Part shown: piece by piece, positions 1 to 9,057 of the stretch
Position numbering within the stretch: the stretch's first letter is position 1
Layout of the letters: the number at the start of each line of letters is the position of its first letter
Assembly: GCF_013113835.1 (NCBI RefSeq)
Contig: NZ_VTYQ01000002.1
Location: 1-64,000 of the forward strand
Source: Vibrio sp. RE88
GTDB lineage: Bacteria > Pseudomonadota > Gammaproteobacteria > Enterobacterales > Vibrionaceae
DNA length: 64,000 nt
Reading direction: 5' to 3'
Made by a program: the position numbers and the translations under genes
The notes under the pieces: model-generated
What the model saw: the letters and a program-made list of their open reading frames with translations, nothing else
Databases searched by the model: none
What the model was told of the DNA's origin: nothing

Positions 1-19
1 AGATGTGTATAAGAGACAG
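1..19 (+). other. Tn5/Nextera mosaic-end adapter remnant
   Basis: The first 19 bases, AGATGTGTATAAGAGACAG, are exactly the transposase mosaic-end sequence used in tagmentation libraries. The genuine genome starts at base 20, in the middle of the RND gene. This is untrimmed adapter at a contig end, not biology. Confidence 0.97.
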
Positions 20-2021
20 GTCCCATTGTTGGTTGTTTGTAGACCAATGAAATTGGGTCAGCGAGCTCGCCGACGTCTTCACGCCAAGCCGCAATGAATT
101 CCTCAATCAATGTGTTTCGGCTTTCAGCACCGAGTAAATCCAAACGCACAGTGGCGATGTGAGGCCCAGACTCATTGGCGTCCGCATTGGCGTTGAACTG
201 GCTAGTGATGTGTTGAACTAAGGGCGTGCCATTTTCGACCTTTTCACTCCATTCTTTATCCAGCTTTCGGGCTGAGGCGACTATCTTATCGACCACCGCT
301 TCAGTCTGAGAAAGGGAAGAGCCGGGAGGAAGAATGATTCGTGCTTCAGCAATATCTCCGTCAAGCTCAGGAAAAGGCTGAAATTTAAGTAACCCGCCCG
401 CTAACGTCGCTGCAGAAATCAGAAGTAACGCAAAGACACCACCAATAAAGGCGTAACGGTATTCTACGACTTTCTCAACCGCACTGACCAATTTGGTATT
501 ACGGAAATTTTCAAATCCATCGAGCAGCTTTTGTTTGAACTTTGCTGGTGGTTTTTCCTTTTTCTCTTTGTGTAATGAATGCGAAAGATGGTTGGGTAAG
601 ATCAGAAATGCTTCGACAAGACTGAGTGTCAGTACCAGAATCAATACCTGAGGAACGGCCTTAAGTACGGCGCCCATCTCACCTTGTAAGAACAGCAGAC
701 TACCAAAAATACACACAGTGGTAAGGAAAGACGAAATTACACCCGGTAGAACTTTTTTCACGCCATTGGTCACTGCATCGTCGACCTTTTCTCCTCTATC
801 TAGATGCGCGGCGATAGATTCTGCAATCACAATCGCATCGTCCATCATAATACCGATAGCCATGAGCAGACCGACAAGTGACATGATGTTGATGGATAGG
901 CCCAATTGAGCCATAAGGAACAAGCCGCCGAGAAACGCTACAGGTAACCCTGCTGCCACCCAGAATGAATAGCGTAGGCTAAAGAACAGCCACATAGTTG
1001 CAAACACCAAGATGATCCCTTGCCAACCATTTTTGACCATCATGGTCAGTCGATCCCAGAGTACCGACGACAAATCATTGGTCAGCTCAAGCTTCACGCC
1101 GTCTGGTGCTATTGCTTGTTGGTCTTCAACAAACTGAGCAACACGTTCTTTGATCCTCAGCGCGTCATCTTCTTTGTTTTTGCTCACTTTGAGTAGTGCA
1201 GAAGGGTGACCATCAAACAGCACCTTTTGCTCGTCTAATTCGAAGCGATCGGTAATGGTCGCAATATCGCGTAGACGAATGAGCGATCCATTCGGGCCGG
1301 AACCCACAACAATGGATTCGAGCTCCTGCGGTGTGACTCTTCTTTCGTCAAAACGGATCAGAAAGTTCTTATCTGGTGTTTCGACATTACCACTCGGAAG
1401 TTTGACGTTCTGGCGACCAATCTGTTCGGCAATGTCGCCGACACTCAAACCCAGCTGCCGCATAGCCTGATTATCCAGCTCCACGCGAAATTGATGATCA
1501 GAGAAGCCCGCCACTTCAACCAGAGAGACGTCATAATCTAGCTTTAACGTTCTTTTAAGCTGCTCCGCATAGGCTTTCAGTTCTGGCCAAGTGGTATCCG
1601 CGGTAATCGCAACATCCACAACAGGCTCATTCCAATCCAGTTCCTGAACCACGGGAGATTCAATCTCCTGAGGGAAGTCGTTAATGGCGTTAATTTGAGT
1701 CTGAACATCGACTAGCATACGGCCGATGTCTGCTTTTTCGTTCAGCTTTAAGATCAGACGAGCAGAGCCTTCGATGGCCTCACATTGGGTTTCTTCAATG
1801 TTGGCCAAACCGTCAACAGCATCTTCTAATCGTACACAGATGCTTTCCTCAACTTCTTGTGGTGAAGCGCCCGGATAGGTAACTCCGGCCATAATATAAG
1901 GCGGATCAAACTCGGGGAAGGTTTCGCGTTTAATATTAGGCAGTGAAGTAATACCCAAAATCAGCAACGTCAGCATTAACAAATTGGCGGCTGTCGGGTG
2001 TTTAGCAAAGAATCGAATCAT
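20..2021 (-). CDS. RND-family efflux transporter, inner membrane pump (3' end missing)
   Basis: The reading frame is open from the ATG at 2021 to the contig edge, giving about 667 residues of a family that is usually about 1000-1050 long. The start MIRFFAKHPTAANLLM is typical of the AcrB/HAE-1-like branch that pairs with HlyD-type adaptors. Visible are the first membrane helix (about residues 10-30), a large periplasmic loop, and the TM4 region with the adjacent acidic pair Asp394-Asp395 (GIMMDDAIVIAES) that carries the proton relay in this family. The ATG overlaps the stop of the adaptor gene (ATGA), so the two are translationally coupled in a tetR-adaptor-pump operon. The function is proton-driven export of drugs, bile or other amphiphiles; the substrate cannot be told. 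The loss of the C-terminal third is caused by the adapter-marked contig end, not by mutation. Confidence 0.93.
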
Positions 2022-3334
2022 GATTCAGACTCCTCTGCATCACGGTTCTCTTCCTTAAGCAGCATACCTTCAATCGCAGGCAGCAGATCGTTAATGATCA
2101 GTTTTTCGCCTTGCTCAAGATTGCCGTCGATAATGACGTTATTGTCGCGACGATAGAGCACTTTCACTGTGCGAATCTGCAGCTTATTGTCTTGATCTTT
2201 GATGTAAACTCGGTCGCCATGCAGAGCCCGTTCCGGTATGACCCAACTTGGGTTTTCCTGACCCTCTATTCTGGCTCTGACAAACATACCGTTGACTAAA
2301 GGCGGGACAGACGTCGGGTTAAGGTTACGGTAATCCTGCTCCACTTCGAGGATGACGCCGACTGTGGCCTGATTTGGATCAACGGTTTCGCTGATACGTG
2401 CCACTCGTGCGGGCCAGCTTGCATTAAGATTACCGCTGTTCAGCTCAATAGTTGCGCCGATGAAAATGGTATCAGGCTGTGGAATGCCATCCGAATCACG
2501 ACCGAATTCACCAAGGCTTGACGCCAAGGTGTGCATATCGTGGATCGAGAGCTGCGCTTCCACTTCCATTACTTCAATGCCGTGTGCTGTAACCATGGTT
2601 TGTTGAAAGTTTACAACCTGATTCTGCTCGATTTCTATATCGGCAATTCTGAGATCGTAAGGAAGCGTAATAATGGTTTTTTCCAGCGCTCGTTGTGCTT
2701 CCTCAACTTTAGAGGCATTGACTTTAACCAGAGCTTCCGCGACTCGTTTTTCATCAGGCATCAGACCGATCTGATTGTCGATATCGAGGACCAATTTGCG
2801 TTGTGAGAGCGCACTCTGCTCTTGCTGGTCGACATCGGACTGAGACGTTAGCCCTTTCTTTCTCAGGTTCTGTTTGCGTTCTAGCTCTTTGTTAGCGATG
2901 TTCAGACGATTGGTTTCAATCTTTAACGTCTGCTTAAGGTTCTCTTCTTCGAGTGTCAGTTTGGCCAAAGAGGTTTGAGAAGATTTAAGGTCAGCCTGAG
3001 CCTGTACAAGTTTGAGTTCATAATCGAGTGGGTCAATTCTGAGAATTTCCGTTCCCGCTCGTAACACCTGCCCTTTGTTGAGGCGAGGGTGGCGATAAAC
3101 CACTTTGCCCGTCACTTCCGCAATTGCCTTCCACTCTAACTTCGGTGCGACTTTGCCAAATCCGATGGCAATGGGAGCGACCGATTTTAGTTCGAGCGAC
3201 ATGGTTTCAACCAGTCGTGCTCGATCACCGGTAGGTTTGACGGGTAACTCAGGCTTCATTTTAACCGCGAGAACTAAGATGAGTATTCCGACAGCCAGTG
3301 CCGGGAAAAAGAGCAGTTTTCGATTGAGTTTCAT
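2018..3334 (-). CDS. RND efflux periplasmic adaptor (HlyD/MFP family)
   Basis: 438 residues. An N-terminal membrane anchor or signal segment (about residues 8-25) is followed by a biotinyl-lipoyl half (VVYRHPRLNKGQVLRAGTEI, about 77-96), a long alpha-hairpin rich in Gln/Glu/Lys (about 110-215), the second lipoyl half and a beta-barrel/membrane-proximal part ending near residue 425. This is the membrane-fusion protein that connects the inner-membrane pump to an outer-membrane TolC-type channel. No outer-membrane factor is encoded here, so TolC is presumably supplied from elsewhere. It starts 4 bp after the tetR stop and its own stop overlaps the pump start, so the three genes form one operon. 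Confidence 0.92.
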   Translation of the reverse strand: MKLNRKLLFFPALAVGILILVLAVKMKPELPVKPTGDRARLVETMSLELKSVAPIAIGFGKVAPKLEWKAIAEVTGKVVYRHPRLNKGQVLRAGTEILRIDPLDYELKLVQAQADLKSSQTSLAKLTLEEENLKQTLKIETNRLNIANKELERKQNLRKKGLTSQSDVDQQEQSALSQRKLVLDIDNQIGLMPDEKRVAEALVKVNASKVEEAQRALEKTIITLPYDLRIADIEIEQNQVVNFQQTMVTAHGIEVMEVEAQLSIHDMHTLASSLGEFGRDSDGIPQPDTIFIGATIELNSGNLNASWPARVARISETVDPNQATVGVILEVEQDYRNLNPTSVPPLVNGMFVRARIEGQENPSWVIPERALHGDRVYIKDQDNKLQIRTVKVLYRRDNNVIIDGNLEQGEKLIINDLLPAIEGMLLKEENRDAEESES

Positions 3335-3338
3335 AACG

Positions 3339-3989
3339 TCATTCCGTTGTGTGTGAAGGTTGCAGAAAACCCTGTGTCATAAGTTTGATATTGTGCTCGA
3401 ACAAGCGGTTCAAGAACTCTTCATTGAGTTCAATACCGTGGATATTGAGTAGGGCTTGCGGAGCAAGAAAAGGAAAAACCATTAAGCTAACGTAAGAAAC
3501 GCGGCATAAGGTCGGGTCAACGTCTGTACGCAGTACGCCGCTATCAGCCAACTGGTTGAATACGACGCTCTCCATCGGCTTACCAATGTCGTCAATGACT
3601 TTCTCAAGCATCTTTCGCTGTGTTTCTGAGGGTGGCATATTCATGACTTGCGCGACCAGCCGAGGAAACTGGGGTATTTTGCCCATTTCACGATAATAGG
3701 TGCGCATTAGATCGAGGAAGTTTTTCTGATTGCTGTCGGCAGCCAGTGTTCTGAGCTGTTGCTTCATCGGTTCGAGTGTTTCACGAAGCATGGTTTCAAA
3801 TAGGCCTTCTTTGCTACCGAAGTAGTAGCGAATCATAGCGACATTCACGCCTGCCCGTTTAGCAACTAACCGAGTTGATACTTTGTCATAAGCCATTACG
3901 GTGAAGAGCTCTCTGGCGTGTTCAATGAGTTGAGTCCGAGCGTCGATGTCTTTGCTCGGTCGGCCTGCTTTACGGGGGGAATCAGCCAC
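3339..3989 (-). CDS. TetR/AcrR-family transcriptional regulator of the RND operon
   Basis: 216 residues. The N-terminal helix-turn-helix spans about residues 18-62, with the typical ending MIRYYFGSKEGLF. The remainder is an all-alpha ligand-binding domain without a motif I can assign. It is the first gene of the operon (only 4 bp to the adaptor gene), the usual arrangement for an autoregulated repressor of an efflux pump. Two 16-bp palindromes with half-sites TTAATC/GATTAA lie 18 and 82 bp upstream of its start and are the best operator candidates. The HTH and C-terminal layout are similar to the YbiH/CecR type of regulator, which in E. coli controls a YbhGFSR ABC exporter. That comparison is from memory and is only suggestive, but a YbhGFS-like operon with the same palindrome half-sites lies at 17075-20051. 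Confidence 0.88.
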   Translation of the reverse strand: MADSPRKAGRPSKDIDARTQLIEHARELFTVMAYDKVSTRLVAKRAGVNVAMIRYYFGSKEGLFETMLRETLEPMKQQLRTLAADSNQKNFLDLMRTYYREMGKIPQFPRLVAQVMNMPPSETQRKMLEKVIDDIGKPMESVVFNQLADSGVLRTDVDPTLCRVSYVSLMVFPFLAPQALLNIHGIELNEEFLNRLFEHNIKLMTQGFLQPSHTTE

Positions 3990-4006
3990 GAATACTGCCT
4001 CTAATA

Positions 4007-4022
4007 TTAAACGATTGATTAA
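4007..4022. promoter_or_regulatory. Candidate TetR operator 1
   Basis: TTAAACGATTGATTAA lies 18 bp upstream of the tetR start and matches the perfect palindrome at 4071-4086 in 14 of 16 positions. The assignment to the adjacent regulator is inference from position and symmetry. Confidence 0.55.
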
Positions 4023-4070
4023 TTATAGATGGGTGTATTTGTATTCGATATGTAAAAAATTCAACACTAT

Positions 4071-4086
4071 TTAATCAATTGATTAA
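4071..4086. promoter_or_regulatory. Candidate TetR operator 2 (perfect palindrome)
   Basis: TTAATCAATTGATTAA is a perfect 16-bp palindrome placed exactly 64 bp from the first site, in the tetR promoter region. The same half-sites, TTAATC-N4-GATTAA, recur at 20171-20186 upstream of the ABC exporter operon. Confidence 0.6.
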
Positions 4087-4477
4087 TTAAAGCAATATTG
4101 TGAACAGAGTAGAGTTTGTAGAGTGGAGTTGAAAGAAAATACCCGCACAGTGGGCAGACTGTACGGGCAAACAAGGGCAACAATTTAAATTTTTTAGTTT
4201 GGAGATTGTTGGTCTAATTTCCGTATCCAAACTGTTATAAAGTATTCGTGGTCTTTAGAATGACTTTGTATCAGTGTAACCAACGCCGTTTAAAGTAACA
4301 CTAATGTAAATTTAATTTAAATGATAAATATGAAATTATAAATTTCATTTATGAAAAGTTCGTGCGACAAATATCCGCTGGATTGGCGTGATGTGAATGT
4401 ACAATGGCGTTATATGAATCTCGGATACGGGGAAGGGGAAATATAATTCACAGGCTGCCCTGAATCAGAGATTTCTT
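4087..4477. other. AT-rich intergenic region between tetR and the lipase gene
   Basis: About 390 bp without a convincing reading frame. It is rich in A/T runs around 4180-4350 and should hold the promoters of the divergent tetR and lipase genes. I see no strong terminator or RNA structure in it. Confidence 0.5.
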
Positions 4478-5206
4478 ATGAACATCAAACGTAAACTGAC
4501 GACTCTATTCATACTCACCAGTCTATTGGTAGGTTGTACTTCTACGCCATTGTATTCGCCTGAGACGCCGCTCGTTGTTGTCGCTCATGGTTTAGGTCGC
4601 AGCGATTTCGCAATGCGGGGGCTGAAAAACAGTCTAGTTGACGCAGGGTATGCAGTGTGCCGCCTCGATTATTCTTCCATTGGTCAGTCTTTGCAGGAGT
4701 GGAAAGAGGAAACCACCTCCCAGATTGATCAATGTGTATCAGGCTACTACACGGTTCACTTTGTTGGCCATTCACTCGGCGGCTTGGCGATTCGCTCATA
4801 TTTAGCAAACGATGAACAACTGGTGCAAGATAAGCGACTCGGTAAAGTGGTACTGCTTGGCACACCGAACAAAGGCAGTGAAGTGGCTGATAGTATGAAA
4901 GGGCATTTTCTGATGTCGATTGCAGGAGAGGTCAGCCAATCACTGATAACAGGAGAACAATCCCTTGGGCAGAGATTGCCTCCTCCTTATTATCCAGTCG
5001 GAGTGATCGCTGGTACTTCAGAATCATTGGGAACAGCAGAACTGTTCCACTCTCTCAATGACGGGCTGGTGTCCGTTGAGTCAGCAAAAGTCAGCAATAT
5101 GGCAGATTTTATCACTTTAGACGTGAGCCACACTGCGATGCGCTACGATGCCGAAGTTGCGAAACAAACGATCAGCTACCTTCAAACCGGGCATTTTCTC
5201 CATTAA
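4478..5206 (+). CDS. Lipase/esterase-like alpha/beta-hydrolase, predicted lipoprotein
   Basis: 242 residues. The first 20 form a lipoprotein signal (hydrophobic stretch then LLVGC, lipidated Cys20), so the enzyme is anchored to a membrane facing the periplasm or outside. An oxyanion-type HGLG motif is at 37-40 and the nucleophile elbow GHSLGG places the catalytic serine at Ser99. A late DVSHTAM motif supplies the probable catalytic histidine. The size and motifs fit the small triacylglycerol-lipase/PGAP1-like hydrolases. It stands alone, separated from the vxr operon by a bidirectional hairpin. The substrate is unknown. There is no sign of truncation. Confidence 0.85.
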   Translation: MNIKRKLTTLFILTSLLVGCTSTPLYSPETPLVVVAHGLGRSDFAMRGLKNSLVDAGYAVCRLDYSSIGQSLQEWKEETTSQIDQCVSGYYTVHFVGHSLGGLAIRSYLANDEQLVQDKRLGKVVLLGTPNKGSEVADSMKGHFLMSIAGEVSQSLITGEQSLGQRLPPPYYPVGVIAGTSESLGTAELFHSLNDGLVSVESAKVSNMADFITLDVSHTAMRYDAEVAKQTISYLQTGHFLH

Positions 5207-5211
5207 ACAAA

Positions 5212-5227
5212 AGCGGCGTTCGCCGCT
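5212..5227. terminator. Bidirectional hairpin terminator
   Basis: AGCGGCGTTCGCCGCT forms a 6-7 bp GC stem with a very short loop between the convergent lipase and glycoside hydrolase genes, flanked by A-rich sequence on the left. Confidence 0.7.
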
Positions 5228-5233
5228 CTGTTG

Positions 5234-7507
5234 TCATTGATTTGGATTGGCCTGCCACTTGATGTTTCGACCAGTACTGAGTTGTGCCAGTACAGACTGA
5301 GTCGGGAGTGTAATATTAGCGTAGGTGATCGGTTTCGAACTGAAATTCGCGGTGATCGTACTTCCATCGCTGAACGTCGTTTGTTGCACTAACCCAGACT
5401 TATCGAGCCATTTGAATTCGGTAAGCTGCTTATCCCAAAGCTGTTCATGCATCGGGGTATAACCTTGCTGATAATGTGCCAATGCTTTGAGTCTTGGGCT
5501 CTCAGGCGAACTCGCTTCGTCTCGTGTCAGGTGTACCATTGGAGGCGTGTTGTAGAGCATAGAGATCAAATCGCGCTCCGCCTGCACATTACTAAACTTG
5601 AGGCTGTCACTGTGCCAGTGATGACTGTTGATCACTTTGTCGTGGAAAACGATCTGGTACAGAGGTACTCGATATTGCGGAGCGAAGAGTAGGGTTTTAT
5701 AGGGTTCTTTTACTTTTGCCTGTTTAAAGAAAAAGTCCGGTTTGTGGTCTGGATACCAGCGTCCCAGAAAATACGGTGAACGAGCATCGTTTTTCATTTC
5801 GTTGTCTGTCCAACCAAAGCCAACGGTTTCAAGACCATGAGCAAACGCGATGCCTCGGGTTGTCAGGCTGTTACCATCTTCGGAGCCCAATACGAGACCG
5901 TCTTGCTTCGCTATCCAGTCCATGCGCTGGTTAAAGGCTTCGAGCATATCGTTTTCGCTACTGCCATCGCGGTAATCTTCCCTTGCCATTGCAGTGGCAT
6001 CGACGTCGAGAAATAGGCTGTTGAAGCGACCATATTTGACGATATCCAGCACTCGCTGTTTTGCGTAATCCAGTTCACAGTTTGGGTTGAGGTAGTAACC
6101 GTTGCCTCGGAAGCCTTTTTTCTTTTCTCCATCAGCAAGCTCTATCGCACAATGTTGTCTCATTGGTTCAGGTAACTGAGCTGTCAGCCATCCGTCATTA
6201 AGCCCTAGAGGAATGGCAGTGTTGTAAGAGTCATAAGTGGCGACCAGATAGCCCGCTTGTTTGGCGTCGTCCACGACGTCAGGTTGATAAAACGCAGGCA
6301 TCCAGTTATCAAAACCGAGCCAGAGTTTGGTGAGCCCTGCTTGCTTTAAGCTTGCCAACATATCTGTTGATAACGCTTGTCCCCAGCGCTCAGGTTTGAT
6401 CAGATAAGATGCCGCATTATCTTTCAGCCACTGCTTTTGCTGCTGGGCAGCGTGGTATTGAGCGGCAATCGCATTGTTGCTGAGTGTCGGTACCGGTGAC
6501 GGAAATTTCAGGTGTAGCGAATCATTAAGCGAATCAATCAGCAACTGCTTGTGGTAACGACTTAGCCAGTCCTTACCTTTTTTCAGTGGTTGAATCTCTT
6601 TGAGTGCTTGTGGAGGAATGGTCAGGTCTGCCTGCTCAAAATACCACTGCTTCAGCCCCCACCAGTTGGTGACATCATCGGTGCTCAGCAAATCCTTACC
6701 AAACAGATACACTTGGCTTGCCCCAATCAGTTGCTTTAGCTGAGGGGTGTTCTTCATTCTTTCTGCGAGTGTCGTCGACTGATTATGATCAATGCGCCAT
6801 TGCCTGTACGCTTTGGCTCCATCCATCCAATCATTACCAAGCTTGATCTGAACAGTAAAATCTTGGTGTTGATTGAGAGGGGTGAATTGATGCTCTGCCA
6901 GCATGTCAATTTCGGGGTGAGCATTCGAGAAATTTAGCGTGTTGTTGGTGGCATTCAGTAACTGATAGCTGATGTAACGATTGTCTTGTTGCGCTGTCCA
7001 GAAGGGCATCTTGAGACCTTGGGTGGTATTAGAACCAGAGTGCTCTTCGGCCAGATAATCTGCCCATACTTGATTGTCTGTCGGGATGCGCATTCCCTCG
7101 CTGAAAGGAAGAAAGAGTGTTTTGGTTTGCTCTTGAGGCAAATCAAACCAGCTTAACGTGAGCGGCTGGTTGCGTTTAATCGCTGGCTTGTTCGGGGCAG
7201 CGAAGCTTATAGTTAACGCTTCCTTAACCAGCTTGGTCGATACACGAATGCCACTTGGCTGAAGCGTCCAATGGGCTTCCGTTTTCGAAACTGACACCAA
7301 ATCAGATGCCACCTGAGCGTGTTGATTCACTTTCATCGCTTGGCTGTTAACAATGAGATCATTCCAGCTAATTTCTAGGTCCTGCGGTGAAATAGAAATC
7401 TGATTGTTTTTGTCACTAAGCGCGATGGATTGAGCTTGAGCACTGGTTGCTAATACCAACAAAGGCAATGCAGCATATCGCGTTAAAGAACTGGCTTGAA
7501 AAAGCAT
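5234..7507 (-). CDS. Secreted glycoside hydrolase related to GH101/GH129, last gene of the vxr operon
   Basis: 757 residues with a clear signal peptide (about 1-26, cut after QAQ). The middle of the protein resembles the GH101-related hydrolases (GHL/PF11308 type). A strand NSLFLDVDATAM places candidate nucleophile Asp501, and VLGSEDGNS about 40 residues later gives candidate acid/base Glu543, the same order and rough spacing as in endo-alpha-GalNAcases. It is the fourth gene after vxrA, vxrB and vxrC, 94 bp downstream of vxrC, and is therefore probably part of the cell-envelope stress regulon. In V. cholerae the equivalent position is called vxrD; I am not certain the proteins correspond. 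The role could be cleavage of an envelope or host glycan; the substrate is unknown. Confidence 0.75.
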   Translation of the reverse strand: MLFQASSLTRYAALPLLVLATSAQAQSIALSDKNNQISISPQDLEISWNDLIVNSQAMKVNQHAQVASDLVSVSKTEAHWTLQPSGIRVSTKLVKEALTISFAAPNKPAIKRNQPLTLSWFDLPQEQTKTLFLPFSEGMRIPTDNQVWADYLAEEHSGSNTTQGLKMPFWTAQQDNRYISYQLLNATNNTLNFSNAHPEIDMLAEHQFTPLNQHQDFTVQIKLGNDWMDGAKAYRQWRIDHNQSTTLAERMKNTPQLKQLIGASQVYLFGKDLLSTDDVTNWWGLKQWYFEQADLTIPPQALKEIQPLKKGKDWLSRYHKQLLIDSLNDSLHLKFPSPVPTLSNNAIAAQYHAAQQQKQWLKDNAASYLIKPERWGQALSTDMLASLKQAGLTKLWLGFDNWMPAFYQPDVVDDAKQAGYLVATYDSYNTAIPLGLNDGWLTAQLPEPMRQHCAIELADGEKKKGFRGNGYYLNPNCELDYAKQRVLDIVKYGRFNSLFLDVDATAMAREDYRDGSSENDMLEAFNQRMDWIAKQDGLVLGSEDGNSLTTRGIAFAHGLETVGFGWTDNEMKNDARSPYFLGRWYPDHKPDFFFKQAKVKEPYKTLLFAPQYRVPLYQIVFHDKVINSHHWHSDSLKFSNVQAERDLISMLYNTPPMVHLTRDEASSPESPRLKALAHYQQGYTPMHEQLWDKQLTEFKWLDKSGLVQQTTFSDGSTITANFSSKPITYANITLPTQSVLAQLSTGRNIKWQANPNQ

Positions 7508-7600
7508 GATGGATTCCTTGAAAAACTAAGGGGGCCATTACAGCTGAGGCGACTTCAATGATTGTCACCCAATTGTCTCTATTCAAACCCATTCGTGGAT

Positions 7601-8410
7601 TTAGGGAGCAAAAGGAATGGCGATGCGCTGATTATACTCAATCTTTAATCCTTGTTGGTACTCAAACACAGACACGGTCGCGCTCAGGTGTTTGGCGCCG
7701 TCGGGAATCTGCGTCGAATGAGGAACAGGAGCAACAAGCGATGAAATCGGTTTCTTCGTTCCCAACATCACATATTGGCTGTCAAACCATTGCCATGTAG
7801 CAGTGGGCTTGGCGCAGCTGTTTTCGGTTACTGGTGGGGTTAAATGTATCTGTTGCATCGAATTGTCTAGGCGGATCCAGTTTTGATTCTCTGGCATGGC
7901 CACTAGCAAGGGGTAAAGAGTGTTCCCCAACTTGAGCTGATACAGGCCGGAGACGGGTTCGATCAGCAACTCGTCGGTTTCAATTTCCTGATAGTCATTT
8001 TGTTGAGACAGCTTGCCGCTTAACAGGCGCTTGGCTGACGGGGCAATCAGCTCAATAGTTAAGTCATTCTGAGTGTTTTCAGCCGAAATTTTGATTTGAA
8101 AACCTTGTGAAGACAGGCCTGAACGGCGTACAAAGCTGACGCTTAGATCCGCGGGTAGCGATGAAGAGTTAGCCACAAGTCGCTGGCCACACTGAGACTG
8201 GTTCAAAATCTCTTGTTTGACCGGTAACCAATATTGACGATCGATATCTTGCTGGTTAAGGGCCAGATGCAATTCCTGCCAGGCCAATTGAGGCTGATTG
8301 TTAAGCAGAGCTTGATAAGTGCGCGCAAGTGGCGTGTCTTCAAACCAAGTTGCCTGGGTGGAGAGTGGAAAGATGAGACAAGCAAGTGTACTCAAGAGCC
8401 GACGTTTCAT
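7601..8410 (-). CDS. vxrC: DUF2861 family periplasmic protein, VxrC-like
   Basis: 269 residues. A signal peptide (about 1-20, cut after TQA) exports it. The early region LARTYQALLNNQPQLAWQELHLAL is typical of DUF2861, a Vibrio-restricted family with helical N-terminal and beta-rich C-terminal halves. Two cysteines (in NQSQCGQR and ENSCAKP) could form a disulphide. The start codon overlaps the vxrB stop (ATGA), so it is translationally coupled to the response regulator. In V. cholerae this family member is VxrC, part of the VxrAB cell-wall-stress and type VI secretion regulon. The molecular role is not known and I see no catalytic motif. Confidence 0.82.
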   Translation of the reverse strand: MKRRLLSTLACLIFPLSTQATWFEDTPLARTYQALLNNQPQLAWQELHLALNQQDIDRQYWLPVKQEILNQSQCGQRLVANSSSLPADLSVSFVRRSGLSSQGFQIKISAENTQNDLTIELIAPSAKRLLSGKLSQQNDYQEIETDELLIEPVSGLYQLKLGNTLYPLLVAMPENQNWIRLDNSMQQIHLTPPVTENSCAKPTATWQWFDSQYVMLGTKKPISSLVAPVPHSTQIPDGAKHLSATVSVFEYQQGLKIEYNQRIAIPFAP

Positions 8411-9057
8411 AGCGCCTCCTCATTGAGACGATAGCCGACCCCTCGATGTGTTTCGATGTTAAGGACTGGAAGCTTCTGTCTCAGTCTCAAAATATGGTTG
8501 TCTATCGTTCTCGTACTCGGGAAGGCTTGATAGCCCCATACCTTGTTAAGCAGTTCATCACGGTGGAACACTCTTCCCTGATTTTGAATCAACAGCACCA
8601 GTAACTGAAACTCCTTGGGTTTTAACGTTACAAGTTGATCGTTGAACATAGCTTCACGCTTGGCTAGATGGATCTCAATTCCGTCATAACAGAGAGAGCT
8701 TGCCCCTAACGGCCTGAGCTGGCTAACTACTCTGGCAAGCAATTCATCATGGGAAAATGGCTTAGTGACATAATCTTTGGCACCAGCCATCAAGCCTTCC
8801 ACTTTTTGCTCGGTGTCGATTTTGGCGGTCAGGATGATGACAGGTACGGCCTTGAGAAGTAGCCAGTGTGGTAAATGTTTCAGGCTGTCTCCATCGCTCA
8901 GTTGCCGATCAAGGATAACCAGATCTGCCTTAAACCAGAGTGGTTCTACTTTTCTGGCTTCTTGTACCCAGAGGCATTGGTAGCCATTGGATTCAAATAG
9001 AGAAACTAACCCCAGCCCAAGTAGTTTGTCGTCTTCGATTAGCAATACGCTCTTCAT
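8407..9057 (-). CDS. vxrB: OmpR-family response regulator VxrB/VbrR/WigR
   Basis: 216 residues. The receiver domain (about 1-115) has the acidic pocket Glu8-Asp9-Asp10, phospho-acceptor Asp50 (DLVILDRQ) and the YVTKPF lysine motif. The winged-helix OmpR/PhoB DNA-binding domain occupies about 120-216 and ends with THRGVGYRL. It overlaps the kinase gene upstream and the DUF2861 gene downstream by 4 bp each. Known homologues (VxrB in V. cholerae, VbrR in V. parahaemolyticus) activate cell-wall synthesis, beta-lactam resistance, biofilm and type VI secretion genes. The identification rests on family features plus gene order. Confidence 0.88.
   Translation of the reverse strand: MKSVLLIEDDKLLGLGLVSLFESNGYQCLWVQEARKVEPLWFKADLVILDRQLSDGDSLKHLPHWLLLKAVPVIILTAKIDTEQKVEGLMAGAKDYVTKPFSHDELLARVVSQLRPLGASSLCYDGIEIHLAKREAMFNDQLVTLKPKEFQLLVLLIQNQGRVFHRDELLNKVWGYQAFPSTRTIDNHILRLRQKLPVLNIETHRGVGYRLNEEAL

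Noticed and set aside
20..2021. Truncated RND gene as a pseudogene
   Set aside because: The frame is intact up to the adapter; the break is technical.
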